Below are positions 8,908-17,458 of a stretch of DNA of 42,547 nt, in pieces (within the stretch, counting starts at the first letter, position 1; each line of letters begins with the position of its first letter). This DNA is from Methylobacterium hispanicum. Its GTDB lineage: Bacteria > Pseudomonadota > Alphaproteobacteria > Rhizobiales > Beijerinckiaceae. The stretch is from positions 1 to 42,547 of the forward strand of contig NZ_BPQO01000043.1 of NCBI RefSeq assembly GCF_022179285.1, read 5' to 3'. A program made the translations under genes and the position numbers. A model generated the notes under the pieces. That model was given only the letters and a program-made list of their open reading frames with translations. It searched no databases and was not told the origin of the DNA.

Positions 8908-9098
8908 CAATCCTCCGTTTCCCGCTCAGCGGCGTCGACACGCTCGGCGAGTTGAGCGATCAAACCTTTCCAATCCTCGGGCATACTGTCCCGGAGAAAG
9001 TCGTCGTAAGCTTCTTCCAGCCCGTGCCCGACACCGAGCAGGCAGGGATCCTGGGTAGCCGAGGACCAGAAGGGATGCCGCATCTGGCACTGGCGCAT
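8907..9098 (-). CDS. NepR-like small protein (putative anti-sigma factor)
   Basis: 63 residues from ATG 9098, with GGAG nine bases upstream; a GTG at 9245 gives a longer form with an unconvincing Arg-rich extension. The second half (LGVGHGLEEAYDDFL, then PEDWKGLIAQL) resembles the NepR pattern of Leu-x3-Tyr-Asp followed by Pro-x2-aromatic-x2-Leu-x2-Leu, and the length fits NepR (~60 residues). NepR binds and inhibits the EcfG sigma factor and is released by phosphorylated PhyR. Neither an EcfG nor a PhyR gene is visible here, so this would be a secondary paralogue. It overlaps the following receiver gene by one base. The match is by eye from motif spacing only. Confidence 0.6.
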   Translation of the reverse strand: MRQCQMRHPFWSSATQDPCLLGVGHGLEEAYDDFLRDSMPEDWKGLIAQLAERVDAAERETED

Positions 9099-9316
9099 GG
9101 ATGTCCGCTCCGGGCGACGCGTCTCCCGCCGACCCTGGCCTCGTTCGCGTGTGACGGTTTGTCTCCACCAATTGCCGTGGGCAAGATTGGTTTCAGCGCG
9201 GCTGGCACGGAGGGGCGCCGATCTCGGCGACGCGACGCAAAGCACATCGCGGCGTTACGACCCCTTTGTCAGGACGGCATCATGTAAATGGAGGCAGTCG
9301 CGAGGCCTCTGGTGAC

Positions 9317-9376
9317 GGCCGGTTCGACCGCAGAGGCGGAACCGGCCAGCGGGCGCGAAGGCCGACTCGCCTTCGC
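9317..9376 (-). terminator. Two adjacent hairpins after the CHASE3 kinase gene
   Basis: GGCCGGTTC (9317-9325) pairs with GAACCGGCC (9339-9347), and GCGAAGGC (9355-9362) pairs with GCCTTCGC (9369-9376). Both are perfect stems within 60 bases, just downstream of the stop of the minus-strand kinase at 9435. There is no clear U-tract, so the terminator call is positional. Confidence 0.5.
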
Positions 9377-9434
9377 CCGGGCGGGCTACGGACCTTTGGT
9401 TCGAATGCCTCCGTCCGTATCCTCCGTCCGCGGA

Positions 9435-11660
9435 TCAGGCATCGCGCTTGGAACGCAGGGCGACGACGTTTCCGTCGTGGGCGGCAGGTGCCGCCGGGAT
9501 CCCGAGCGCGTCGGCGACTTTGAGGGCGAGCTGCTCGCGCTTGAACGGCTTGCCGATGAGCCGAACCCCGTCGTCGAGCCGACCGTGATGCACGATTGAG
9601 TTCTCGGTGTAGCCCGACATGTAGACGACCTTCACTTCGGGTCGCAGCGCCCGGATGCGCTCGGAGAGTTCGCGACCGCGGACCTTGCCTGGAAGCACCA
9701 CGTCGGTGAGCAGCAGGTCGACGGCGGCCGCGTTCGCGCCGAAGACCCGTAGCGCCTCCTCGCCATCCGCGGCCTCCAGCACCCGGTAGCCCAGGTCGGC
9801 CAGGATCGCGCAGGCGATCTCGCGCACCGCCGCCTCGTCCTCGACCACCAGCACGGTCGCCGAGCCGCGCGGAAGATCGACCGGCGCACCGGTGCGAACC
9901 TGCGCCGCCACCGCGCCGACAGCGCGCGGCAGGTAGAGCTTCACCGTCGTGCCCTCGCCGGGCTCCGAGTAGATCTTCACGTGCCCGCCCGACTGCTTGA
10001 CGAAGCCGAACACCATCGCGAGACCCAGGCCCGTTCCCTTGCCGTCCGGTTTGGTCGTGAAGAACGGCTCGAAGACGCGCGCCAGCACCTCCGGCGTCAT
10101 GCCGTGCCCGGTATCGGAGACCGCCACCATGGCGTAGTCGCCCGGCGTCACCTCGGCATGGTGGCGCGCGTACTCGTGGTCCAGCACCGTGTTGCCGAGC
10201 TCGATGGTCAGGCGCCCGCCGCCCGGCATGGCGTCGCGGGCGTTCAGCGCGAGGTTCAGGACCGCGCTCTCCAGTTGCGCCGGGTCGGCCATCGCCGGCC
10301 ACAGCCCCGCGGTCTCGACGTAGCGGACCTCGATGTGCTCGCCGAGCGTCCGCCGCAGCAGCGGGATGAGGTCCGGCATGGTGGCGGCGAGGTCGATAGC
10401 GGCGGGCGCCAGCGGCTGCTTGCGGGCGAAGGCGAGGAGCTGGCCGGTGAGCGTGGCGCCGCGCTGCGCCGCCCAGGCCGCGCGCTCGATGCGCTGCTGC
10501 AGCCGGGCGTCGTCGGTCAGCTTGGCGCGCACGAACTCCAGGTTCCCGAGGATGACCTGGAGCAGGTTGTTGAAGTCGTGCGCGATGCCCCCGGTCAACT
10601 GGCCGATGGCCTGCATCTTCTGCGCCTCGCGCAGCACGCCCTCGGCCTGGGCGCGCTTGGTCATATCGGAGACGGTCAGGACGAAGCCGCCGTCCGGCAT
10701 CGGGGTGCGGCGGATCTCCAGGTGATGCCCGTCCGTACCGCGGCGCTCGTAGGTGATGGCCTCGCGGGGATTCCGGCTGCCGTGCCGGATCTGGTCCTCG
10801 GTCTCAAGGGCGGGCCGGCCAGGTTCCGCCGTGTGCTCGACGAAGGCGCCGTAGGTCGTGGCCGGCCGCAGCATGGCCTTGGGCAGGTCGAGCAGCACCT
10901 GGAAGCACTCGTTCCAATTCGCGAGCCTGCGGTCGGGTCCGAACACCGCCACGCCCTGGCTGAGGCTGTCGAGCGTGGTGCGCAGGCGGAGCGCCAGGGC
11001 GCGCTGCTCGGCCTCGGTCCGGTAGGAGCGCGACCACGCCTGGTTCAGGAGGCGCGCCGCCCAGAGCAAGGTGAGAACCGCCAGCGCCGAGCCGCCGATG
11101 ACGAGCCAGCGCACCAAATAGGCGCGGGTGTCGTTCTGGGCGAGGCGCTCGTCGAGCAGGCGCTGCTCGTCGGCCAGGACCGACGCGACCACGGCCTCGG
11201 CCTCGCGCATGTCGTTGCGGCCTGTATCGGTGTTGACGATGCGCAAGGCCGCCTCAAGCCCGCCGTCGCGGCGCGCCTGGACCGACTGGGCGAGTTCCTC
11301 CAGCTTGTGCTGGACGACGGGTGCCAGGGCCCGAATGCGGTCTTGCTGGACGGCGTTGTCGGCGGTGAGCTTCTGCAACTCGCCTTGCAGGACGCCGATG
11401 CGGTCGCGGGCGGCATCGTAGGGGCCCAGGTACTCGTCCCGCCCGGTCAGCACGTAGCCCCGCTGGCCGCGCTCGGCGTCGCGCAGGGCGATGGCGAGGT
11501 CCTTGGTCGTGCCGAGCACGCGGTAGCTGTGCTGCGACCACTCGCGGGCGACGCGGGAGGCGTTCAGGCGCTCCCAGGTCACCGCCCCGACCAGCGCCAG
11601 GATGGCCACGAGCACGCCGAAGACCAGCAGGTTGGCGCGCGAGACGAGGTAGCGGGTCAT
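9435..11660 (-). CDS. CHASE3 membrane-bound hybrid sensor histidine kinase
   Basis: 741 residues. A first membrane segment (~9-28) and a second (~187-207) enclose a periplasmic four-helix CHASE3 sensor (DAERGQRGYVLTG is the typical motif). Inside the cell follow a PAS domain (~225-335, LDSLSQGVAVF...NWNE), HisKA with HDFNNLL (His361), HATPase (NLALNARDAM, DTGHGM, GTGLGLAM) and a C-terminal receiver (VVEDEA, Asp653 in LLTDVVLPG, Thr/Ser in YMSGYT, Lys in IGKPF). All phosphorelay residues are present, so it should autophosphorylate and pass phosphate to its own receiver. The ligand of the CHASE3 domain is unknown. The diguanylate cyclase lies upstream on the same strand, 135 bases away. Confidence 0.93.
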   Translation of the reverse strand: MTRYLVSRANLLVFGVLVAILALVGAVTWERLNASRVAREWSQHSYRVLGTTKDLAIALRDAERGQRGYVLTGRDEYLGPYDAARDRIGVLQGELQKLTADNAVQQDRIRALAPVVQHKLEELAQSVQARRDGGLEAALRIVNTDTGRNDMREAEAVVASVLADEQRLLDERLAQNDTRAYLVRWLVIGGSALAVLTLLWAARLLNQAWSRSYRTEAEQRALALRLRTTLDSLSQGVAVFGPDRRLANWNECFQVLLDLPKAMLRPATTYGAFVEHTAEPGRPALETEDQIRHGSRNPREAITYERRGTDGHHLEIRRTPMPDGGFVLTVSDMTKRAQAEGVLREAQKMQAIGQLTGGIAHDFNNLLQVILGNLEFVRAKLTDDARLQQRIERAAWAAQRGATLTGQLLAFARKQPLAPAAIDLAATMPDLIPLLRRTLGEHIEVRYVETAGLWPAMADPAQLESAVLNLALNARDAMPGGGRLTIELGNTVLDHEYARHHAEVTPGDYAMVAVSDTGHGMTPEVLARVFEPFFTTKPDGKGTGLGLAMVFGFVKQSGGHVKIYSEPGEGTTVKLYLPRAVGAVAAQVRTGAPVDLPRGSATVLVVEDEAAVREIACAILADLGYRVLEAADGEEALRVFGANAAAVDLLLTDVVLPGKVRGRELSERIRALRPEVKVVYMSGYTENSIVHHGRLDDGVRLIGKPFKREQLALKVADALGIPAAPAAHDGNVVALRSKRDA

Positions 11661-11795
11661 CGAGGTTTGGTCTGCGGGTCGCGGTGGTCGGTAGCTCGGC
11701 CGCCAGGGGGCGAGGCCCCTCGCGCGTTCGCATCCAATTCAGAATGTGCTGGCATGCGATTGCGGGATTGTTGAGGCCGCGCGTCGACGGAGACG

Positions 11796-13319
11796 TCAGG
11801 CGGCGACTTTGCCACGTCCGCCGCTCGCATCGACCGGGACCGCGGCCCTCGTCTGGTTGCGGCCGCCGGCCTTGGCCTCGTAGAGGGCCGCATCAGCCCG
11901 GCGGTAGAGATCCTGCGCGGCGCCCGTCCGGTTGCCAGAAGCGGCCGCCACGCCGATGCTCACGGTCACCGCTCCCGCGCCGATGCCGGCGGAGGGCACA
12001 GCGAGCCGCGAGACCTGGTCATGCACCTCCCGCGCGACGCTCACGGCGCCGTGCTCGTCGGTGCCGGGCAGCAGCAACGCGAACTCCTCGCCGCCGACGC
12101 GGCAGGCGAGGTCGCCGGGCCGGTGCACGCTCGCGGAGAGGCAGCGGGCCAGCCCCCGCAGCACCTCGTCGCCGACGTCGTGGCCGTAGCTGTCGTTGTA
12201 GCGCTTGAAATGGTCGGCATCGACGACGAGCAGCGCGAGCGGCTTGCCCGTCCGCCGTGCGTCCTCGCTCGCCCGGGAGAGGGCATGCTCGAAGCGACGG
12301 CGGTTCGCCAGGCCGGTCAGCGCGTCGGTTCGCGAAAGCCGCGCCATCTCGGCGTGCATCTCCGCGCGGCGGCGCAGCTCCCGACCGAACAGCAGCGACA
12401 GCGCGATGGTCAGGCCGCACAGGACCAGGACCACCGCGGCGATGCCGAGGGCCTTCACGCGCCACGCAGCCTCGATCTCGCGGGTTGCGAGGGCGACGTT
12501 GAGGACGAGTGGAAACGTGCCAACCTGGGTGAAGGCGTAGTGCCGCTCGACCCCGTCGCGGACCGAGGTGCCGACGAAGACGCCGTTCCCCTCGCGCACG
12601 AACCGGTCGAAGTTGGGCGTGCCGGCGATGTTCACGCCGATGTCGGCGGCGACGTAGGGGTGGCGCACGATGCGGGTACCCTCGCGCAGGTAGAGGTTGA
12701 TCGCGCCGTCCCGCCCGAGGCCGATCCGGTCGAAGAGCCGGCTGAAATAGCTGAGCTTGAGGCTGCCGAGCACCACGCCGCCGAAGGAGCCGTCCGGCTT
12801 GTCGATGCGACGGCTGAGCACGACGATGGGCGCGCCGGTCAGGCGAGAGACCACGGGCTTGCTGATGTGCAGACCCAGGTCCGGATGGGTCTTGTGCGCC
12901 TGGAAGTAGTCGCGGTCGGCGTTGTTGACCTTGCGCGCTGGCAGCGCGGAGGCGTCGAGGACGCTGTCGCCGTTCTCGTCGAGGACGAGCATGACGCCCA
13001 GGTCCCTCGCGGTCGCGGCACGGTCGAACAGGATCATCTGGCGCGCCCGCGCGCTCGCCGCCAAGGTCTCGGGCGCGCGCAGGTTGTCGGCCACCGCCTG
13101 CAGCGACAGGTCGATGATCTCGATGTTGCGGGCGATGTCGCGCTCGACGACCTGCAGGAGGTTGCGTGAGGTCTGCTCGGCCTTGTCCCAGGCGTCGTGG
13201 CGCAGGTCGAGCAGCATCAGCCCGCACATGGCCAGCATGCCCAGGGGCGCCAGGACGCTGAGCGCGACCCAGTTGCGGCCGGAGCGGAAGACGCGCGGCA
13301 GGCGGCGCGGCAGGACCAT
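11796..13319 (-). CDS. Membrane diguanylate cyclase with dCACHE-type sensor
   Basis: 507 residues. A membrane segment at ~17-39, a large periplasmic region to ~290 with double-Cache features (NNADRDYFQAHK, ISKPVVSRLTG, VVLSRRI), a second membrane segment (~292-314), then a GGDEF domain. The active site reads GGEEF (409-413), which is competent, and the inhibitory site RPGD (400-403) lies exactly five residues before it, so product feedback by c-di-GMP is expected. DALTGLANRR at the start of the domain is intact. No EAL domain is present, so it only makes c-di-GMP. Related Cache domains bind small organic acids, amino acids or amines; the ligand here is not known. It precedes the CHASE3 kinase on the same strand. 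Confidence 0.93.
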   Translation of the reverse strand: MVLPRRLPRVFRSGRNWVALSVLAPLGMLAMCGLMLLDLRHDAWDKAEQTSRNLLQVVERDIARNIEIIDLSLQAVADNLRAPETLAASARARQMILFDRAATARDLGVMLVLDENGDSVLDASALPARKVNNADRDYFQAHKTHPDLGLHISKPVVSRLTGAPIVVLSRRIDKPDGSFGGVVLGSLKLSYFSRLFDRIGLGRDGAINLYLREGTRIVRHPYVAADIGVNIAGTPNFDRFVREGNGVFVGTSVRDGVERHYAFTQVGTFPLVLNVALATREIEAAWRVKALGIAAVVLVLCGLTIALSLLFGRELRRRAEMHAEMARLSRTDALTGLANRRRFEHALSRASEDARRTGKPLALLVVDADHFKRYNDSYGHDVGDEVLRGLARCLSASVHRPGDLACRVGGEEFALLLPGTDEHGAVSVAREVHDQVSRLAVPSAGIGAGAVTVSIGVAAASGNRTGAAQDLYRRADAALYEAKAGGRNQTRAAVPVDASGGRGKVAA

Positions 13320-13557
13320 CGGCGGGTTCCCCCAAGCGTTGTCGCTGCTTGGTTTCTGGGGCCCGAGGCCTAACCGGTCATTTCGAACACGCCTCCTGAC
13401 GGGCCCTCGACGTCGTCGTGCCTAACGCCGCGTTGAGGTCATAGGTTGGATCCTCGTCGATGGGAGCGCCCGGGCGGGCGGACCTGCGTAGCCGTCCGCC
13501 GGGACCTGGGCCGCGCCGGTGGCGTTATACGTCCCGCTGTCCCGACCGGAGACCCCG

Positions 13558-13803
13558 ATGCTCAACCCGTTCTACGCCGCGTTCCTGCTCGCCGTTGAGG
13601 CGCAAAGGGTCATCGAGTTGCGGCTGGTGCGGATCGCGTGGGGCGGGGCGGAGGCGCAGGCCGAGATGGTGTCGATGGTCTCCGAGAAGGTCGTGGCCGC
13701 GATGGAGGCGGCCAACACCTTGATGGCCGGGGGCACCCACGGCCAGGTCATCACCCGCTACCGTGAGCTGGTGGCCGACAACACGCGCCGCCTCTCGGCC
13801 TGA
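13558..13803 (+). CDS. Small conserved-looking protein (81 aa), possibly phasin-like
   Basis: 81 residues from ATG 13558, with GGAGA at 13548-13552 upstream. A GTG at 13519 would add 13 residues but lacks a ribosome site. It starts MLNPFYAAFLLAVEAQRVIELRL and continues as amphipathic helix (MVSEKVVAAMEAA), ending with a Tyr/Arg-rich stretch. The helix pattern and small size recall short phasin-like or granule-associated proteins of the Hyphomicrobiales, but this is only a resemblance. It stands alone between two minus-strand genes, convergent with the LysR gene. Confidence 0.65.
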   Translation: MLNPFYAAFLLAVEAQRVIELRLVRIAWGGAEAQAEMVSMVSEKVVAAMEAANTLMAGGTHGQVITRYRELVADNTRRLSA

Positions 13804-13858
13804 ACGGCCCCCGGGCGCTGCACAGGCAGGTCGTCCCGCACCGTCGGCGCGGCGAAAC

Positions 13859-14830
13859 TCACGCCTTCGCGGGGTCGTCATACGCGGAGAGACCGGCGCC
13901 CGCGATCAGTGCGTCCCATGGGGCGGGCGACGGGAACACCTCGCCGAGGAAGGCCAGGAACGCCTTCACGTTCGGATTGCCGCGCCGGCTCTCCGGCCAC
14001 AGCGCCGTCACGACCGAGCGCTCGACCGCGAACTCGCGCAGGACCGGCACCAGCGCGCCGCGGGCGACGTACGGGGCGGCGATGTAGGTCGGCGAGATGC
14101 CGATGCCGCCGCCGGCCACCAGGATGGCCGCCACCGCGTCGCTGAAGTCCGTCACGATCCCGGCGTCCGGTGTGATCTCCACGACCCGACCGCCGATCCG
14201 GAATGGCCAGCGCAGGGCCTGGCCCGTGCTCTGGAAGCGGAAGTTCACGCAGTCGTGGCGGACGAGCTCGTCCGGATGCTCCGGCGTGCCCCGACGTGCG
14301 AGATAGTCCGGCGCGGCGAAGGCGCAGAGCCGGTGCGGCGCGAGGCGACGCGAGACGAGGCGGGAATCCGCCAGGTCGCCCACGCGGATGGCGATGTCGA
14401 TGCCCTCCTCGATCAGGTCGGCGAAGCGGTCGCCCAGGCGCAGGTCGACGGACAGGTTCGGGTAGCGCTCGCGGAAGCGCGGCAGGGCCGGAGCGAGCAG
14501 GTGCACGCCGACCGGGAACGGCGCCGTCACCTTCAGGGTGCCGGCCGGCTCGGAGCGGGCGGCCACGGCGGCCTGCTCGATCTCCTCGGCCTCGCGCAGG
14601 AGGCGGAGCGCCCGCTCGTGCAGGTCGCGGCCCTCCGGCGTCAGGGTCAACGAGCGCGTGGTGCGGGTGAACAGGCTGATGCCCAGCCGCGCTTCCAGCC
14701 GCTGGACGCTCTTGCTGACCGCCGAGGGCGAGATGCCGAGCGAGCGGGCCGCGGCGGTGTAGCTGCCGAGTGAGGCGGAGCGCGCGAAGGCGATGATGCC
14801 GGTGAGGCGGTCGAGGCCGATCTGTTCCAT
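13859..14830 (-). CDS. LysR-family transcriptional regulator
   Basis: 323 residues from ATG 14830; the frame is open 23 codons further, but MEQIGLDRLTGIIAF is the normal family start. A winged helix-turn-helix occupies ~1-60 (SYTAAARSLGISPSAVSKSVQRLEARLG). The LysR substrate-binding domain (~90-300) has the usual LAPALPRFRERYP and DIAIRVGDL motifs. Length is normal for the family. It is divergent from an SDR gene across 107 bases, the classic arrangement in which the regulator controls the divergent operon in response to a metabolite of that pathway. The effector is unknown. Confidence 0.93.
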   Translation of the reverse strand: MEQIGLDRLTGIIAFARSASLGSYTAAARSLGISPSAVSKSVQRLEARLGISLFTRTTRSLTLTPEGRDLHERALRLLREAEEIEQAAVAARSEPAGTLKVTAPFPVGVHLLAPALPRFRERYPNLSVDLRLGDRFADLIEEGIDIAIRVGDLADSRLVSRRLAPHRLCAFAAPDYLARRGTPEHPDELVRHDCVNFRFQSTGQALRWPFRIGGRVVEITPDAGIVTDFSDAVAAILVAGGGIGISPTYIAAPYVARGALVPVLREFAVERSVVTALWPESRRGNPNVKAFLAFLGEVFPSPAPWDALIAGAGLSAYDDPAKA

Positions 14831-14937
14831 AGCGGCATTATTGAAGCGAAAGCCGGCCTGATTATCAAGGCGACGACAACGAGCCATTCTCCTTTTCACA
14901 GGCGCCGCAGCGACGCCGGATGAGAAGGCACAGCGTC
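14831..14937. promoter_or_regulatory. Divergent LysR/SDR control region
   Basis: 107 bases shared by the LysR gene (minus) and the SDR gene (plus). It is locally AT-rich and contains TGATTATCA at 14859-14867, a dyad with one central base, which could be part of a LysR-type operator. No clear -35/-10 pair was found, so the operator assignment is tentative. Confidence 0.35.
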
Positions 14938-15660
14938 ATGATCAGCACCCTCCAGGACCGCACCGTCGTCGTCTTTGGCGGCACCTCCGGCATCGGCCTC
15001 GCCGCGGCCCGGCAGGCCAAGGCGGCGGGAGCCTCGGTCATCGTGGTCGGCTTCAACGCTGAGGGCGCCGAGCGTGTCGCGGCGGAGAACGGCTTCGCTG
15101 GCTGGCGCGCCGCCGACGTGACCCGGCCCGAGACCATAGCGGCGGCGCTTGCCGACATCCCCCACGTCGACCACCTCGTCCTGCTCGCCGGCACCTTTGT
15201 GGCCGGCAAGGTGCTGGAGGCCGAGGTCGACTACCTGAAGCGGGCGTTCGACGAGCGCATCTGGGCCGCCGTCCACACCCTGCGCGCCCTCGGCGACCGG
15301 TTGGCCCGGGATGGCTCCGTCACCTTCATCTCCGGCGCCCTGGCGGATCGCCCCTCGGCACAAGGTACCGCCGTGCTGGCCGCCGCCTCGGCCGCGATGG
15401 AGGCGCTCGCCCGCGGCCTCGCGCTCGAACTGGCACCGGTGCGGGTCAACACCCTGTCACCCGGCACCACCGATACGCCGCTCCTCGCCCGCACGCTCGG
15501 TGCCCATCGCGACGCCTACGTCGCCGCGCTGACCGAGAAGCTGCCGCAGCGGCGCCTCGGCACGGCCGAGGAGGCGGGTGCGGCGGTCGTCTTCCTGATG
15601 AGCAACGGCTTCATGAACGGCGAGACCCTGCACGTCGACGGCGGCGCACGCCTCGTCTGA
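14938..15660 (+). CDS. SDR-fold protein lacking the Tyr/Lys catalytic pair
   Basis: 240 residues from ATG 14938 (AAGG at 14924-14927); an ATG at 14920 is in frame but lies on the ribosome site. The nucleotide-binding motif GGTSGIG (14-20) and the C-terminal VRVNTLSPG and NGETLHVDGG segments are typical of classical short-chain dehydrogenases. In the active-site helix, where YxxxK is expected (as in AYSASKAALEAL), this protein has VLAAASAAMEAL, so Tyr and Lys are replaced by Leu and Ser. A group of SDR-like proteins with this change exists; they may bind NAD(P) without classical dehydrogenase chemistry. It heads the operon divergent from the LysR regulator, followed 55 bases later by a normal SDR. 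Confidence 0.88.
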   Translation: MISTLQDRTVVVFGGTSGIGLAAARQAKAAGASVIVVGFNAEGAERVAAENGFAGWRAADVTRPETIAAALADIPHVDHLVLLAGTFVAGKVLEAEVDYLKRAFDERIWAAVHTLRALGDRLARDGSVTFISGALADRPSAQGTAVLAAASAAMEALARGLALELAPVRVNTLSPGTTDTPLLARTLGAHRDAYVAALTEKLPQRRLGTAEEAGAAVVFLMSNGFMNGETLHVDGGARLV

Positions 15661-15715
15661 TCGCCCGGACCTGAACCCACCTCCCCCGCACACCGCGTCC
15701 CGAAGGACTACGTCC

Positions 15716-16450
15716 ATGACACAACCTCTCACCGGCAAGGTCGCCCTGGTCACGGGCGGCTCCCGCGGCATCGGCGCGGCCATCGTGCGCCGCCTGAGCC
15801 AGGATGGCGCCGCCGTCGCCTTCACCTATGCAGCCTCGGCGAAGCGCGCCGAGGCACTGGTGGCGGATCTCGCTGCGTCCGGTGCCTCGGTTACCGCCCT
15901 AACCGCCGACAGCGCCGACCCGGACGCGGTTCGCGGGGCCGTCCAGGCCACCGTCGAGCAGTTCGGCCGCCTCGACATCCTCGTCAACAACGCCGGCATC
16001 CTCGTTCCCGGCGCCGTCGAGGACGTCTCGCTGGCCGATTTCGACCGGCAACTCGCGGTCAACGTCCGGGCCGTGTTCGTCGCCGCGCAGGAGGCCGCCC
16101 GCCACATGCGGGAGGGCGGGCGGATCATCTCCGTCGGCAGCGTCGGGGCCGACCGCAGCGGCTTCCCTGGCACAACGGTCTACAGCATGACCAAGGCCGC
16201 TGTGGCCTCCCTAACCCGCGGGCTCGCGCGAGACCTCGGACCGCGAGGCATCACCGTCAACACGATCCAGCCAGGTCCGGTGGCGAGCGAAATGTCGGCC
16301 GGCATGGAGGCGATGCTCACCCCTCTCATCGCGCTCGGGCGCATGGGGCGGGACACCGAGATCGCGGCGCTCGCGGCCTTCCTGAGCGGCCCGGAGGCCG
16401 GCTTCATCACGGGCGCCGCCCTGACCGCTGACGGCGGCTACCTGGCCTGA
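15716..16450 (+). CDS. SDR-family oxidoreductase (3-oxoacyl-ACP reductase-like)
   Basis: 244 residues with the full classical SDR set: cofactor motif GGSRGIG near residue 14, NNAG, catalytic Ser in ISVGSVG, Tyr156 and Lys160 in YSMTK, and the PG motif after the active site (NTIQPGPV). It should reduce or oxidise a small carbonyl/alcohol substrate with NAD(P)H. The closest general class is FabG-like reductases, but these are often in secondary or detoxification metabolism when outside fatty-acid operons. It is the second gene of the LysR-linked operon and, unlike its upstream neighbour, is catalytically complete. Substrate unknown. Confidence 0.92.
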   Translation: MTQPLTGKVALVTGGSRGIGAAIVRRLSQDGAAVAFTYAASAKRAEALVADLAASGASVTALTADSADPDAVRGAVQATVEQFGRLDILVNNAGILVPGAVEDVSLADFDRQLAVNVRAVFVAAQEAARHMREGGRIISVGSVGADRSGFPGTTVYSMTKAAVASLTRGLARDLGPRGITVNTIQPGPVASEMSAGMEAMLTPLIALGRMGRDTEIAALAAFLSGPEAGFITGAALTADGGYLA

Positions 16451-16451
16451 A

Positions 16452-16475
16452 CGACGAGGCCGGGCAGGCTCGTCG
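16452..16475. other. Intercistronic hairpin
   Basis: CGACGAG (16452-16458) pairs with CTCGTCG (16469-16475) around a 10-base loop in the gap between the SDR and the NTF2-like gene. There is no T-tract, so it may be an mRNA-stability or attenuation structure rather than a terminator. Confidence 0.35.
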
Positions 16476-16513
16476 CTAACCTCATCCAATCCAGCCTCGA
16501 AGGAGACGACCCG

Positions 16514-16915
16514 ATGTCCGAGACCACGAACGCCGGTGGACCGGCGACCGAACCCAACTACGACCGCCTGCTGCGCGCCAATTTGGAGCGCGTCTTCAAC
16601 GAACGCGACGCGGGCAAGCGCACGGCGGCCCTGGCCGAGCTCTTCGTGGACGAGCCGGTCATGTACGAACCGACCGGCATCGTGCAGGGGCGAGCCGCCA
16701 TCTCGGCGGTCGCCGGCAACCTGCTGGAGCAGTTCGGGCCGACATTCCGGTTCACGCCCATCGGGACGGCGGTCGGGCATCACGGCCTGGGCGCGCTGCG
16801 GTGGCAGGCCGGCCCGGACGGCGGGCCGGTCGCGGTGACCGGAACGGATGTGGTCGAGGTCGTGGACGGCAGAATCGCGCGTCTCTGGGTGCTGCTCGAC
16901 CAGCCGACTGCCTGA
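16514..16915 (+). CDS. Nuclear transport factor 2 / SnoaL-like protein
   Basis: 133 residues from ATG 16514, with AGGAG at 16500-16504. The fold pattern is NTF2-like: an N-terminal helix pair (LLRANLERVFNERD), FVDEPVMYEPTGIVQGRAAISAVAGNLL, then the curved sheet (FRFTPIGTAVGHHGLGALRWQAG, TGTDVVEVVDGRIARLWVLLD). Such proteins are small pocket-forming enzymes or binding proteins, including isomerases, hydrolases and many with unknown function. It lies in the same operon direction as the two SDR proteins and the VOC protein, which suggests a short pathway acting on a small organic molecule. Substrate unknown. Confidence 0.88.
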   Translation: MSETTNAGGPATEPNYDRLLRANLERVFNERDAGKRTAALAELFVDEPVMYEPTGIVQGRAAISAVAGNLLEQFGPTFRFTPIGTAVGHHGLGALRWQAGPDGGPVAVTGTDVVEVVDGRIARLWVLLDQPTA

Positions 16916-16983
16916 GACCGGTTGTTACGGGTGGAAGCCGCAGGTTCCGCGTTGTCGGCAGGGACAGCAGTGGAGGTATACCC

Positions 16984-17451
16984 ATGATTCCTTCCAAGCC
17001 TCGCCTCGTCGGCCTGAACCACATCGCCCTTGAGGTCGGCGACATCGAGGAGGCCCTGAGCTTCTACGGCGCGGTGTTCTCCTTCGAGTTGCGTGGGCGG
17101 CACGATGGGAACGCGGACCACCCGGCGATGGCCTTCCTCGACATGGGCGACCAGTTCATCGCCCTGATCGCCGGGCGCGAGCAGCCGAAGGACACGTACC
17201 GGCATTTCGGGCTCGTCGTGGACGACCGCAGCCGGGTCATGGCCCTCGCCGGGGCGGCCGGGGCCGAGCTCTTGGAGCGTCCGTTCAACTTCATCGACCC
17301 CTGGGGCAACCACCTGGAGATCGTGGCCTACGCCGACGTCCAGTTCTCCAAGACGGGCGAGGTCCTCCGCGCCATGGGCCTCGCACTCGACAAGAGCGAC
17401 GAGGCCCGGGAGGAGCTCCGGCGGAAGCTCGCCCGGGGCCCGACCGGTTGA
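16984..17451 (+). CDS. VOC (glyoxalase/bleomycin-resistance fold) family protein
   Basis: 155 residues from ATG 16984 with GGAGG at 16972-16976; the frame is open upstream but the ribosome site fixes the start. A single VOC unit: beta-1 LNHIALEV (metal ligand His13), YRHFGLVVDD (His74) and DPWGNHLEIVAY (Glu112), a metal triad like that of glyoxalases and related dioxygenases. The C-terminal ~35 residues are a charged helical tail (EEARE/EELRRKL type). It closes the SDR/NTF2 operon. Role: metal-dependent isomerase, lyase or resistance-type binding protein. The substrate cannot be told. Confidence 0.9.
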   Translation: MIPSKPRLVGLNHIALEVGDIEEALSFYGAVFSFELRGRHDGNADHPAMAFLDMGDQFIALIAGREQPKDTYRHFGLVVDDRSRVMALAGAAGAELLERPFNFIDPWGNHLEIVAYADVQFSKTGEVLRAMGLALDKSDEAREELRRKLARGPTG

Positions 17452-17458
17452 ACTCCCA

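Noticed and set aside
3254..9434. EcfG-type (GGAAC-N16/17-CGTT) promoters near the HWE kinases and NepR-like gene
   Set aside because: Candidates such as the GGAACC near 6508 lack a matching CGTT at the right distance; none was good enough to report.
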